A stretch of 64,000 nt of DNA. It comes from Syntrophomonas sp. UBA5314 (GTDB lineage Bacteria > Bacillota > Syntrophomonadia > Syntrophomonadales > Syntrophomonadaceae). Positions 52,418-61,166 of the stretch are shown one piece after another. Location of the stretch: contig DHRK01000001.1 in assembly GCA_002410325.1 (NCBI GenBank), positions 1-64,000 of the forward strand, given 5' to 3'. The position numbers and the translations under genes are program-made. The notes beneath the pieces were generated by a model. It saw nothing but the letters and a program-made list of their open reading frames with translations. It was not told the DNA's origin and made no database searches. Positions within the stretch are counted from its first letter, which is position 1. Every line of letters starts with the position of its first letter.

Positions 52418-54670
52418 GTGGTGGAAGTGATGGGAAAGCCGATTTCAGGTATATATAGCGATATTGCGCCCTGCGAAGGCCGGACCGCTCTGGCCGGGTT
52501 TCAGAACCAGAACTTCTCCCAACCATTGACCTGGAGGCAGGATTGCTCTCTGGGAGGAAAGCTCCTGTGGGGGCAGCCGGGAGAACGCAGGATTGTGCTA
52601 TCCGGCCGCCTTGAGGAATCCGGGGAAACAAGCCCGGCGCTTGGCTGGGCGGACTTCGAACTTTCCAGGCAGGAACCGGTCATTGATGACCTTTTTCTGG
52701 TGGCCAGCCGGCCTTTGCCGCAGGACAACATTACCTGCGTCTGCCGCCACCCTTTCGATAGAGCCTGTCTTGTAGCAGCCACGGCGGACGCTTTCCTCCT
52801 GTTGCTGGACGCCGCGCCGCAGGCCAGTCTAGCCATCATGGACCGGTCTAAAATAGATGCCGCCTTCAGTTCCCTGGTCTGCTGCGGCGGGCGCCTGCTG
52901 GGTTTGGAAAGCCCTTCGGGCAGGCGTCTGCATATCATTGACGTTTCCAGCCCGGGGTTAAAGCGAGCCGCCTTTGCCCGGAACGGCTCAATAACCCTAA
53001 ACCGGCCCTTGACGGCCCTGGCGGAAAACGACGCTTATTCAGCCTGGGGATTGAGCGCGAACGGTACCATCTACCTCATAAAAGTGCCCGAAGAGCCGGT
53101 CAAGGGGGGGCAGTTCTCACCGAACTCAGGGGAAGGCCCGGCGCGGTTCGGGCGTCTGCAGCGCAGGAAACTTGGCACCTTCCGGCTGGCTGATCGGCTA
53201 AGGGGTATTTACCGTTTTATAAAGGTCAAAAAGCTGCCCCGGTTGAAGCCCGGCATAGGCAAAGGGCGTTTTGCCGGTTTGGCCTTCGACGGAGAGAGCT
53301 TTTGGACCTTTCGCCGCGCCGGGAAGCTGCTGCTGTACAACCGGGAGGGGTCGCTGCTCCGTTCTTTTGCCTCCCGCCCGGAAGTGAGCCTTTCCTGCCT
53401 GGGCTATACCCATCATTACCTGCTGGTGCTGGACCGGCAACACCAGCAGCTTCATCACTGTTACCCGGCCGATACCCTGGAGCCGGTCGCCGCCCTGAGC
53501 CTTGAGCGGGGCAGCCATCCCGGCTACCTTCCGGCCGGCACCGCCGCCAGCGGAAAGATCCACGACCTCTGTCTTCTCTATACGGGTGGGGAGGGAAGCG
53601 GCCGACTGCACCGTTATGATGTGGAAAAGCTGCTTCCCCTGGCCGGGTACCGGTCGGTTGCAGGAGAGATAAAGGACTACTTTATGGACGGCTTTTTACT
53701 GCTGGCCCAGTACTCGCCGCTGCTAAACGGGCGCAGTTTTGCCCCCGACTTGAGCGGCCCGCCCTCCCGCCGGGAGGACTGGACGGCCTTGTTTGACGAA
53801 TACTTCCATCCCCGGGCCAACCTCTCCGCCCTGGAAGACTGCGCCCGGGCGGTAGCGCGCTGCCTGGGCGGGCAGCGGCCCCTGCGGGTGGTGCTGGGGG
53901 TACCCACCCCCGATCCCCGCTGCCGCGACTGGGACGGCCGCGGCTGCTCCCTGGCGGTAGAGGCGCACCGGGTGGAGGCGGTGCGCTGGGCCTTTGATGA
54001 ACTGCTGCAACGCTGGGAAAAAGCCGGTTTCCGGCGCCTGATTCTGGCCGGCTTTTACTATCTGGCCGAGCAGGGAGCCTTCAATGACCCGGTTATTGCT
54101 ATTTTTCCTCAATTGTGCCGGGAGCGCGGGCTCTGTTCATTTGCCATCCCCGGGATCAGCTCCTCGTATATGACCGAGTTCAAACGGGTGGGATTCGATG
54201 GTGTAGCCCTGCAGCCTTCCCATTCCTTTTGGAATCCGGCGGGGCGTCCGAGGTGCTATCTGCTGAAATGCGCCGGACATATTGCCCGGGATTTCGGCAT
54301 GGGAATGGAAGTGGAGCTTCCCTATAACGTTCTGGAGGCCGAAGGGGCCGGGAAGCTCCGGGACTACCTGGAAGCGGCCCGTATTCAGGGCTGGGCGGGA
54401 GCCTTCAAAGCCTATTTCCAGAGCTACAACCTGATCAAAGCGCTGGCTGACAGCCAGGCTCCGGAATACCGGCGTCTCTATGACGAGCTGTACGAACTGA
54501 GCCGGCTGAGCCGGCAGCCGCAGGACCGTCGCCATCCATCCTACCAGGCCATCCCGGTGGAGTGGCAGGGAAAATGGTCGGGCCATAGCGAAAAGGAATA
54601 CTTTCGTATTAATATGGAAGGCAATAAAGGTATCTTCAGGTTAACGGTGCTGTCGGCTGAACCATTATAA
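52418..54670 (+). CDS. Beta-propeller-DUF4855 protein
   Basis: A 750-residue protein. The first 420 or so residues are beta-rich with repeated blades (FAGLAFDGESFWTFRRAGKL, YLLVLDRQHQQLHHC), like a propeller. The remaining part from about 450 (WTALFDEYFHPRANLSALED, LRVVLGVPTPDPRCRDWDG, GFRRLILAGFYYLAEQGAF, GVALQPSHSFW) matches DUF4855, a TIM-barrel-like domain related to glycoside hydrolases. No signal peptide is seen, so it may be cytoplasmic or exported by another route. Start uncertain: GTG at 52418 or ATG at 52430. Substrate unknown. The flavoprotein gene follows closely. Confidence 0.8.
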   Translation: MVEVMGKPISGIYSDIAPCEGRTALAGFQNQNFSQPLTWRQDCSLGGKLLWGQPGERRIVLSGRLEESGETSPALGWADFELSRQEPVIDDLFLVASRPLPQDNITCVCRHPFDRACLVAATADAFLLLLDAAPQASLAIMDRSKIDAAFSSLVCCGGRLLGLESPSGRRLHIIDVSSPGLKRAAFARNGSITLNRPLTALAENDAYSAWGLSANGTIYLIKVPEEPVKGGQFSPNSGEGPARFGRLQRRKLGTFRLADRLRGIYRFIKVKKLPRLKPGIGKGRFAGLAFDGESFWTFRRAGKLLLYNREGSLLRSFASRPEVSLSCLGYTHHYLLVLDRQHQQLHHCYPADTLEPVAALSLERGSHPGYLPAGTAASGKIHDLCLLYTGGEGSGRLHRYDVEKLLPLAGYRSVAGEIKDYFMDGFLLLAQYSPLLNGRSFAPDLSGPPSRREDWTALFDEYFHPRANLSALEDCARAVARCLGGQRPLRVVLGVPTPDPRCRDWDGRGCSLAVEAHRVEAVRWAFDELLQRWEKAGFRRLILAGFYYLAEQGAFNDPVIAIFPQLCRERGLCSFAIPGISSSYMTEFKRVGFDGVALQPSHSFWNPAGRPRCYLLKCAGHIARDFGMGMEVELPYNVLEAEGAGKLRDYLEAARIQGWAGAFKAYFQSYNLIKALADSQAPEYRRLYDELYELSRLSRQPQDRRHPSYQAIPVEWQGKWSGHSEKEYFRINMEGNKGIFRLTVLSAEPL

Positions 54671-54754
54671 AAAGCGATGCTGAGAAACGCTGACCCGGCC
54701 AGCCCATTTGTGGGCGTCAGGGTCAGAGAACAAAATAAAGGCGGGTTTGGGGAC

Positions 54755-55996
54755 ATGAAGCGAGTGGCGATAATCGGAGGCGGACCGGCGGGCATGATGG
54801 CCGCCGGTCAGGCCGCTCTTAACGGGGCGGAGGTTTTATTACTCGAGAAAAAAGACCGGATCGGAAGAAAGCTGAGCATTACCGGCCATGGCCGCTGCAA
54901 CCTTACCAGTGCGGTGGAGCCTGACCTTCTGATCAAAGGCTTCCCGGGCAACGGCCGCTTTTTATGCAGCGCTTTCAGCGAGTTTTCCAACCGGGATTTG
55001 CGGGAGTTTTTCCATGCCCGGGGCTTGGGGACCAAAGTGGAAGCTGGAACCCGGGTCTTCCCGGTTTCCGACCGGGCCGATGATGTGGTCCGGGTATTGC
55101 TGGAGAATGCTCAAAAGGCAGGTGTAAAAATCATGCTGTCTACGCCGGTGCTGGAAATACTGATCCGGGATAAACGGGTGGCGGGATTAAAAACGGCTCG
55201 GGGAGTCTTTGAAGCCCAGGCCCTGGTGGTAGCCACCGGGGGCCTGTCCTATCCGGGTACGGGCAGCACGGGCGACGGGTACGGCTGGGCCCGGGCGGCC
55301 GGCCATCGCATCATAGAACCGCGCCCCGGCCTGGTCCCGCTCCTGGTGCAGGAAGAATGGAGCAGGGCTTTGCAGGGCTTGAGCCTGGACAAGGTCAGGG
55401 CAGCCGCTTACAGCGCTACCGGCCAGCGCATCTGCGAAGATGGCGGGGAATTGCTCTTTACCCACTATGGACTGTCCGGGCCTATCGTACTGGCCATGAG
55501 CCATGCCATCGGGGCCGGGCTCTTTAAAAACGGGCCGCCGGTTAAGCTGGTACTGGACCTGGAACCGGAATATGATGATAAGCGGCTGGATGAACTTATC
55601 CAGAGGGTTCTGCAGGACCATTCCCGCAAAATGCTTAAGAACGCCCTGGGTGATTTTCTGCCCCCCAAGCTGATTCCGGTCATAATAGGGTTGAGCGGCA
55701 TAGATGCTGATCAGGAATGCCATCAGGTAAAGCGCAGTGAGAGGCGGGAGCTGGTCAAGCTTCTAAAGAACTTTACCCTGACGGTGACCGGCCTGCGCCC
55801 CATTGCCGAGGCTATAGTTACCGCCGGCGGGGTGGACGTAAAACAGGTGAACCCCGGGACGATGGAATCGAAGCTGGTAAAAGGGCTCTTTTTTGCCGGC
55901 GAGGTATTGGATGTGGACGGCTTAACCGGAGGCTACAACCTGCAGGCGGCCTTTTCCACCGGCTATGTAGCCGGAAAAAACGCGGCCCTGGGTTGA
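54755..55996 (+). CDS. HI0933/YhiN-family flavoprotein
   Basis: A 413-residue FAD-dependent oxidoreductase-like protein. The FAD motif is IIGGGPAGMMAAGQA, the family signature GRKLSITGHGRCNLTS follows, and the C-terminus contains TAGGVDVKQVNPGTMESKLV and GLFFAGEVLDVDGLTGGYNL. The family is widespread and its reaction is unknown. The start at 54755 (MKRVAII) fits the flavin fold; an ATG at 54677 would add 26 residues. It converges on the P-ATPase gene with 23 bases between. Confidence 0.9.
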   Translation: MKRVAIIGGGPAGMMAAGQAALNGAEVLLLEKKDRIGRKLSITGHGRCNLTSAVEPDLLIKGFPGNGRFLCSAFSEFSNRDLREFFHARGLGTKVEAGTRVFPVSDRADDVVRVLLENAQKAGVKIMLSTPVLEILIRDKRVAGLKTARGVFEAQALVVATGGLSYPGTGSTGDGYGWARAAGHRIIEPRPGLVPLLVQEEWSRALQGLSLDKVRAAAYSATGQRICEDGGELLFTHYGLSGPIVLAMSHAIGAGLFKNGPPVKLVLDLEPEYDDKRLDELIQRVLQDHSRKMLKNALGDFLPPKLIPVIIGLSGIDADQECHQVKRSERRELVKLLKNFTLTVTGLRPIAEAIVTAGGVDVKQVNPGTMESKLVKGLFFAGEVLDVDGLTGGYNLQAAFSTGYVAGKNAALG

Positions 55997-56019
55997 CGCC
56001 GATAGGGCAGTTCCTCGGA

Positions 56020-58689
56020 TTAAACGGGAGCCTGTTCCGGCAGAAGGAACCTCTTTACGAGCTTGATAAGCTCATTGACGATCTCGGGCACCAGGGCCAA
56101 TCCCAGCACCAGGCACCAGCTGGCGGGGGAGAGCATCTGCAGCTTAAACGCGCCGGCCAGTACCGGAACCGAGATCACCAGCAATTGCAGCAGCAGGCCC
56201 ACTATTATGGAACCTATCAGATACGGGTTGGTAAACAGGCCGATCTGAACGATCATTTTGGTGGCGCTTCGCATGCTCAGGGAATAAAAGAGCTGTGATG
56301 CCGCCAAAACCACGAAAGCCATGGTCCTGGCGTAGCTCAAAGCGTCTTCCGGTATGTTGGAAGCGGTCAGACTATAACCGGCCTCTTTCAATCCCAGGTA
56401 GAAGGCCACCAGGGTGAGAGTTCCGATCAGCAAGCCGCCGATTACGGCTCTGATTCCGGCTCCACCGGCAAAAAAGCTTTCCTTGGGATCGCGCGGCTTC
56501 ATTTTCATAACATCCGGATCGCCGGGGTCGACTCCCAGAGAAATGGCGGGCAGGGTATCGGTTATCAGGTTTATCCAGAGTATCTGGGTAGGCAAGAGGG
56601 GTATGGGCCAGGAGAAAAGCACCGAGACCAATATGGCAATGGTTTCTCCCAGGTTGCAAGACAACAGGAACACCACCGCTTTTCGAATATTGCTGTATAT
56701 GTTGCGGCCTTCTTCAATGGCGTGCACGATGGTAGTAAAATTGTCATCAGCCAGGATCATGTCACTGGCGCCTTTGGATACATCGGTCCCGGCTACCCCC
56801 ATAGCCACGCCAATATCAGCGTTTTTCAAGGAGGGTGCGTCATTGACCCCGTCCCCGGTCATGGATACTATATTGCCGCGGGCTTTGTAAGCCTTGACGA
56901 TCTTGACCTTATGCTCGGGTGAAACCCGGGCGAACACCCGGTATCCTTGTATCCGGCGGACGAACTCCTCGTCCGCCAGCAAGTCGATCTCATCACCGCT
57001 GGCGCATTGCTCCGGAGATTGGGCAATACCCAATTCCCGGGCTATGGCAAAAGCCGTCAGCTTATGGTCGCCGGTTATCATTACCGGGGTAATTCCCGCA
57101 TTTACCGCCTGTTTGATAGAATTTTCCACTTCCCCCCGCGGCGGATCGATCATACCCACTATACCGAGTAGAGTGAGGTCTTTTTCCATTTCCTCGGGCT
57201 CGATCATTGTTGCGCAGTCTTTACAGGCAGCGCCCAAAACCCGCAAGGCGTTGTCCGACATTTCTTCCGCCATCCTCAGATAGGCTTCTTTCATGGTTTC
57301 CGTCAAGGGAACCGCTTTTCCATTGACCAGGGCCTTAACAGATACGGAGAGCAGGCTGTCCAATGCGCCTTTGACATGCACCCGGTAGCCGTCGCCCTGT
57401 ATATTGAGAGTGGACATCATTTTGCGTTCAGAATCGAAGGGCATTTCAGAAACCCGGGAATGCCGGGTGGCCAGATCCCTGCGGGGTATCCGGTAACGGT
57501 CGGCTAAAGCGAGCAAGGCTATCTCGGTAGGGTCTCCGGTTCCCTGATCATTATCCAGGCTGGCGTCAGAGCAAAGCACCATAGAGCTGATAAGCTGCAC
57601 GGTGTCCTCACTGGGCTGGATATATTCATGATCGGGAGGCACTTCTACCAGCTGATCGAAGGTGTAGTGTTTTACGACTGTCATCCGGTTCTGAGTGAGG
57701 GTTCCGGTCTTGTCGGAGCAGATGATGTTGACCGATCCCAGGGTTTCAACCGCCGGGAGATGCTTGATGATGGCGTTTCGGCGGGACATGCGGGTAACTC
57801 CCAGGGCCAGTACAATGGCCACTATGGCCGGGAGACCTTCAGGGATTACCGCCACCGCCAGGCTTATAGCGGTCAGGAGCATTTCAAACAGATCCCGGTT
57901 TTGAAAGAGGGCTATGATGAATATCAGGGAGCAAATGGCAATGGCCATGATGCCTAATACCTTGCCCAGTTCGGCCAGTCGTTTTTGCAGGGGGGTCGTC
58001 TCTTCAATCTTTTCGTCTAACATTTCGGCGATCTTCCCCACTTCACTGGCTGAAGCGACCGCCACCACTACCCCCTCGCCCCGTCCATAGGTAACCAGAG
58101 TGGACATAAAAGCCATATTGGCTCTATCTCCGAGCGGGGTCCGGGAGTCCGGGTAGATGGAAAGCGCGTTTTTTTCCACCGCCACCGATTCACCGGTCAG
58201 GGTGGATTCTTCTATTTGCAGGTTGAAGCTCTCAATCAATCTGATGTCGGCCGGGACCAGGCGGCCCGCATCAAGAATGACGATGTCTCCCGGAACTATC
58301 TCTTCGGAAGGGATCTCTTTAATTTCGCCCTCCCTTCTGACCAAGGCATGGGGGGAGGTCATTTTATTGAGGGCTTCCAGAGCCTTTTCCGCCTTATATT
58401 CTTGAAACACCCCAATAACGGCATTAAGGACGACCACCATGAGGATGATCACCGCATCGGCATACTCGCCGATCACAACGGTTATTGTCGCTGCGCCGAG
58501 CAGGACGTATATAAGCAGGTCCTTGAGCTGGGCGATAAAAAGCGCCAGCAGTCCCGGGCGGGGTTTCCCTTCCAGTTTGTTGGGACCGTAGCGGGCCAGC
58601 CGCGCCTGCGCTTCCTCACAGCTTAAGCCGTTAACCGGATCTACCTTTAATTCATTCAGCACTTCTTGCGGTGATTTAGAAGACCACAT
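56020..58689 (-). CDS. Calcium-type P-type ATPase
   Basis: An 889-residue cation pump of the P2 type. TGES (actuator), PEGLPA (transport helix 4), DKTGTLTQN (phosphorylated Asp near 330) and TGDGVNDAPSLKNADIGVAMG are all intact. The N-terminal cation-ATPase domain (LSCEEAQARLARYGPNKL) and about ten membrane segments are typical of SERCA/PMCA-like bacterial pumps. It probably exports Ca2+. AAAGGAG lies before the ATG. It stands alone. Confidence 0.93.
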   Translation of the reverse strand: MWSSKSPQEVLNELKVDPVNGLSCEEAQARLARYGPNKLEGKPRPGLLALFIAQLKDLLIYVLLGAATITVVIGEYADAVIILMVVVLNAVIGVFQEYKAEKALEALNKMTSPHALVRREGEIKEIPSEEIVPGDIVILDAGRLVPADIRLIESFNLQIEESTLTGESVAVEKNALSIYPDSRTPLGDRANMAFMSTLVTYGRGEGVVVAVASASEVGKIAEMLDEKIEETTPLQKRLAELGKVLGIMAIAICSLIFIIALFQNRDLFEMLLTAISLAVAVIPEGLPAIVAIVLALGVTRMSRRNAIIKHLPAVETLGSVNIICSDKTGTLTQNRMTVVKHYTFDQLVEVPPDHEYIQPSEDTVQLISSMVLCSDASLDNDQGTGDPTEIALLALADRYRIPRRDLATRHSRVSEMPFDSERKMMSTLNIQGDGYRVHVKGALDSLLSVSVKALVNGKAVPLTETMKEAYLRMAEEMSDNALRVLGAACKDCATMIEPEEMEKDLTLLGIVGMIDPPRGEVENSIKQAVNAGITPVMITGDHKLTAFAIARELGIAQSPEQCASGDEIDLLADEEFVRRIQGYRVFARVSPEHKVKIVKAYKARGNIVSMTGDGVNDAPSLKNADIGVAMGVAGTDVSKGASDMILADDNFTTIVHAIEEGRNIYSNIRKAVVFLLSCNLGETIAILVSVLFSWPIPLLPTQILWINLITDTLPAISLGVDPGDPDVMKMKPRDPKESFFAGGAGIRAVIGGLLIGTLTLVAFYLGLKEAGYSLTASNIPEDALSYARTMAFVVLAASQLFYSLSMRSATKMIVQIGLFTNPYLIGSIIVGLLLQLLVISVPVLAGAFKLQMLSPASWCLVLGLALVPEIVNELIKLVKRFLLPEQAPV

Positions 58690-58843
58690 AACAAGCTCCT
58701 TTTCTTACCAACGGCGACATATTATCATTAAAAGGCAAGCGGCCGATAAAAGCAAATAAGCTGAACCGACCTGAATCCCGGTCTGAAGCAAAAATGTATT
58801 ATGCAGGTACTTTTAGAAACAAAATTTTTAGGAATGATATGTT

Positions 58844-58872
58844 TTGACAGCCGGCTGAGGTATAATTAAAAT
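58844..58872 (+). promoter_or_regulatory. Promoter of the TetR-thioesterase-flavoprotein operon
   Basis: TTGACA, 17 bases, TAAAAT. A TATAAT at 58861 is only 11 bases from the -35 and is probably not used with it. The imperfect palindrome GAACGAAC/GTACGCTC at 58873-58888 follows directly and is a likely TetR operator. Confidence 0.65.
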
Positions 58873-58888
58873 GAACGAACGTACGCTC
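58873..58888 (+). promoter_or_regulatory. Likely TetR operator
   Basis: GAACGAACGTACGCTC is an imperfect inverted repeat at the expected start of transcription, 14 bases before the TetR start codon. GAACGAACG-type half-sites occur in operators of fatty-acid-linked TetR proteins. Confidence 0.55.
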
Positions 58889-58901
58889 GGAGGGGATCAA
58901 T

Positions 58902-59507
58902 GTGCCGATAGCACCAGCCAAACAAAACAAACAGAGAAGGGAAAAATTGCTGGACTGCGCCCTGGATCTGTTTATTGCCAAAGGCTATTTCAACACTTCC
59001 ATACGGGACATCATTGTCGCTTCAGGCTTTGGCACCGGGACTTTTTACAACTATTTCATCGATAAGGAAGATGTCTTAAAAGCGTTGCTGGAGTCCTTTG
59101 CCGCTGAGATTATCAGCAGTATCAGGGAATATTATACGGTGCAGGAAGACCTCTATGAAAGATTTATCGAGACCAAACGCTTGACCATGGCCGTTTTTGC
59201 GGAAAATGAGAGATTATCGGAGATATACAGCCGGGTGGCGGGGGCCAGCGAGCCGATCGATCAATGCATAAAGCAGTTTGAGGATAAACTGCTGGAATTT
59301 TATTGTAAGAACATCAGGTACGGCATAGAAAAAGGGGCTTTTCAGGAGGTGCCGGTTTTGCCGGTGGCCCACGCCGTTTTGGCGGTTGAAAAATACCTCC
59401 TGTTTAAGTGGATCGTCTTAAAGGCTATCAGCAAAGAAGAGATGATAGACATGGTCGTGTCTTTTCATGAGACCCTGGCTCGGGGTCTGGTGAAAGGCTC
59501 CCGGTAA
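58902..59507 (+). CDS. TetR/AcrR family transcriptional regulator
   Basis: A 201-residue regulator with the DNA-binding head KLLDCALDLFIAKGYFNTSI and FGTGTFYNYFIDKEDVLKA, and a helical ligand domain. A GTG start follows GGAGGGG. It precedes a thioesterase and a flavoprotein gene in one direction, and its own promoter carries an operator-like palindrome. By context it may respond to acyl-CoA or fatty acids. Confidence 0.88.
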   Translation: MPIAPAKQNKQRREKLLDCALDLFIAKGYFNTSIRDIIVASGFGTGTFYNYFIDKEDVLKALLESFAAEIISSIREYYTVQEDLYERFIETKRLTMAVFAENERLSEIYSRVAGASEPIDQCIKQFEDKLLEFYCKNIRYGIEKGAFQEVPVLPVAHAVLAVEKYLLFKWIVLKAISKEEMIDMVVSFHETLARGLVKGSR

Positions 59508-59579
59508 GGAAAAAAGCCGGGCAGCTCATCAATGAATACATCGTGGCGTTCCTCAATGTAGGGGAGGAGGGGGATCGTT

Positions 59580-60065
59580 TTGCGGGAGCTGAATCAGGAG
59601 CACATTAGAAAGCTGGTAGAGATTATAAACCAGGCGCCTTATTTTAAGCTGCTTTCTATGGTGATCAAAGAATTGGGGCCCGGCCTTTGCCGGGCGGAGG
59701 TTGACCTGGAAAACAAGCATCTAAATCCCTTTGGCGGCGTACATGGAGGGGTATACTCATCATTGATCGATACCGCCGCCTATTGGGCGGTCTATTGTGA
59801 TGTTGCGGAAGACGCGGGTTTGATATCACTTGACGTCGGGGTCGATATGCTGGCCCCCATAAAAGAAGGGCGCCTGCTGGTTGAAGGCAAACGAATAAAA
59901 GCGGGCCGGCAGGTTTGTATTGCCGAAGCGGCGATTTGGGACGATAAGGGTAAACTATTGGCCCACGGGACTTCTAAGCAGATGCTGATCCCGGGACTGC
60001 AGACGATTGCCCAGGCCCTTGCCAGTATGGGTTATGAAGCGTTGCCCCCCAAGTTCGCAGCCTGA
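59580..60065 (+). CDS. PaaI-type hotdog thioesterase
   Basis: A 161-residue acyl-CoA thioesterase-like protein. The signature reads HLNPFGGVHGGVYSSLIDTAAYWAV, including the HGG and downstream Asp of the PaaI/hotdog type. A TTG start follows GGAGGAGGGGG. It lies between the TetR and the flavoprotein genes. Probably hydrolyses CoA thioesters; chain preference unknown. Confidence 0.85.
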   Translation: MRELNQEHIRKLVEIINQAPYFKLLSMVIKELGPGLCRAEVDLENKHLNPFGGVHGGVYSSLIDTAAYWAVYCDVAEDAGLISLDVGVDMLAPIKEGRLLVEGKRIKAGRQVCIAEAAIWDDKGKLLAHGTSKQMLIPGLQTIAQALASMGYEALPPKFAA

Positions 60066-60117
60066 TTGCGCCTGCCGCCGCCAAACAGTCTGAACGGCAT
60101 TCAGGGAGGGAGCATTG

Positions 60118-60954
60118 ATGATGAAGAAAAAGGTTCTGGGTCTGGTCATTTCCAATCGCAAGCTGGGCAACAGCGAAATCCTGCTCAAGGAAATCATGAA
60201 AAGCATTCCCGAGGAATGCGACTGCGAATTGATAAGGCTGACCGAGCTCAAAATCGAGCCCTGCACCGCCTGTTATGTCTGCCTCCAGGAGGGGAAGGAA
60301 TGCAAGCTTACAGACGATTTCAATTACGTCTTTAACAAAATAAAACAGGCTGACGCGCTGCTTATCGGGGTTCCCATTTACCTGCTGGGGCCGCATGGCT
60401 ATTATAAAATGCTGACTGACCGTGTCCTGGGTTCGGTCAAACTGGCTGAATCTACGGCAGGCAAACCCTGCATTCTGGTAATACCGTTTGGTATAAAAGG
60501 CTGGGAAGGCTACACCAGGGCGGCAGTTCAGGTACTTCCCCGGCTTATGCAAATGAAGCTTATCGACTGCTGGCAGGTGGAAGCCACTCTCCCCGCCGAA
60601 TCGCTGCTTCAGGCCGGAAACCTGGAATACGCGCAGAGCTTGGGAAAAAGCTTGTTCAAAGCGGACGCCTACCAACCCGGGATAAGAGAATGCCCCTTCT
60701 GCGGGTCGGACCTTTTCCGCTTGGGTACGGATCGGCGCATTGAATGCCCGATTTGCGGCTCAGAGGGCTTTCTCCAGGATGATAATATTCCCCTGTGGCC
60801 CGATCCTGAACAGAGCCGCTTCACGGCCGCCAATCTTGAGGAGCACTTTAATGGGTGGCTTAAGGAGATGAAACATAAATTCCATGAGGAAAAGGCCCAG
60901 TTGAAGGAAGTGCAACGGCCTTACCGGGACGATGACTGGTGGGTAAAGCCCTGA
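60118..60954 (+). CDS. NADPH-dependent FMN reductase-type flavoprotein with zinc ribbon
   Basis: A 278-residue protein. The N-terminal flavodoxin fold reads GLVISNRKLGNSEIL, with CTACYVCLQEGKEC (an iron-sulfur or redox Cys cluster near 50-62) and GVPIYLLGPHGYYKMLTDR. A C-terminal zinc ribbon, CPFCGSDLF to CPICGSEGF, follows near 200-222. Iron-sulfur flavoproteins of this type transfer electrons in anaerobes. GGAGGGAG precedes the ATG. It is the third gene of the TetR operon and a terminator follows. Confidence 0.85.
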   Translation: MMKKKVLGLVISNRKLGNSEILLKEIMKSIPEECDCELIRLTELKIEPCTACYVCLQEGKECKLTDDFNYVFNKIKQADALLIGVPIYLLGPHGYYKMLTDRVLGSVKLAESTAGKPCILVIPFGIKGWEGYTRAAVQVLPRLMQMKLIDCWQVEATLPAESLLQAGNLEYAQSLGKSLFKADAYQPGIRECPFCGSDLFRLGTDRRIECPICGSEGFLQDDNIPLWPDPEQSRFTAANLEEHFNGWLKEMKHKFHEEKAQLKEVQRPYRDDDWWVKP

Positions 60955-60990
60955 ATCCTAATTGCCAAACTTCATAACTGAAATACGGTC

Positions 60991-61013
60991 AGAGGGTGAA
61001 GGCCCTCTTTTTT
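60991..61013 (+). terminator. Rho-independent terminator
   Basis: AGAGGG and CCCTCT pair around TGAAGG, followed by TTTTTTGC, 36 bases after the flavoprotein stop. Confidence 0.85.
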
Positions 61014-61166
61014 GCTTGATGGAAAATAAGCGTTTTTTCGTTTAAAGCTGATCTCTAATATTTACGAAAATATATTATCCGTAATCACGCTCGGGGAAAC
61101 CGTCTCCTCTTAAAGATGGATTGATATTTACCGCATTTGTTACTAGTAAACAGGGAGGTCGAGTCC

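Noticed and set aside
58844..58866. TTGACA with TATAAT at 58861 as the TetR promoter
   Set aside because: The spacer is only 11 bases; TAAAAT at 58867 gives the proper 17-base spacing.
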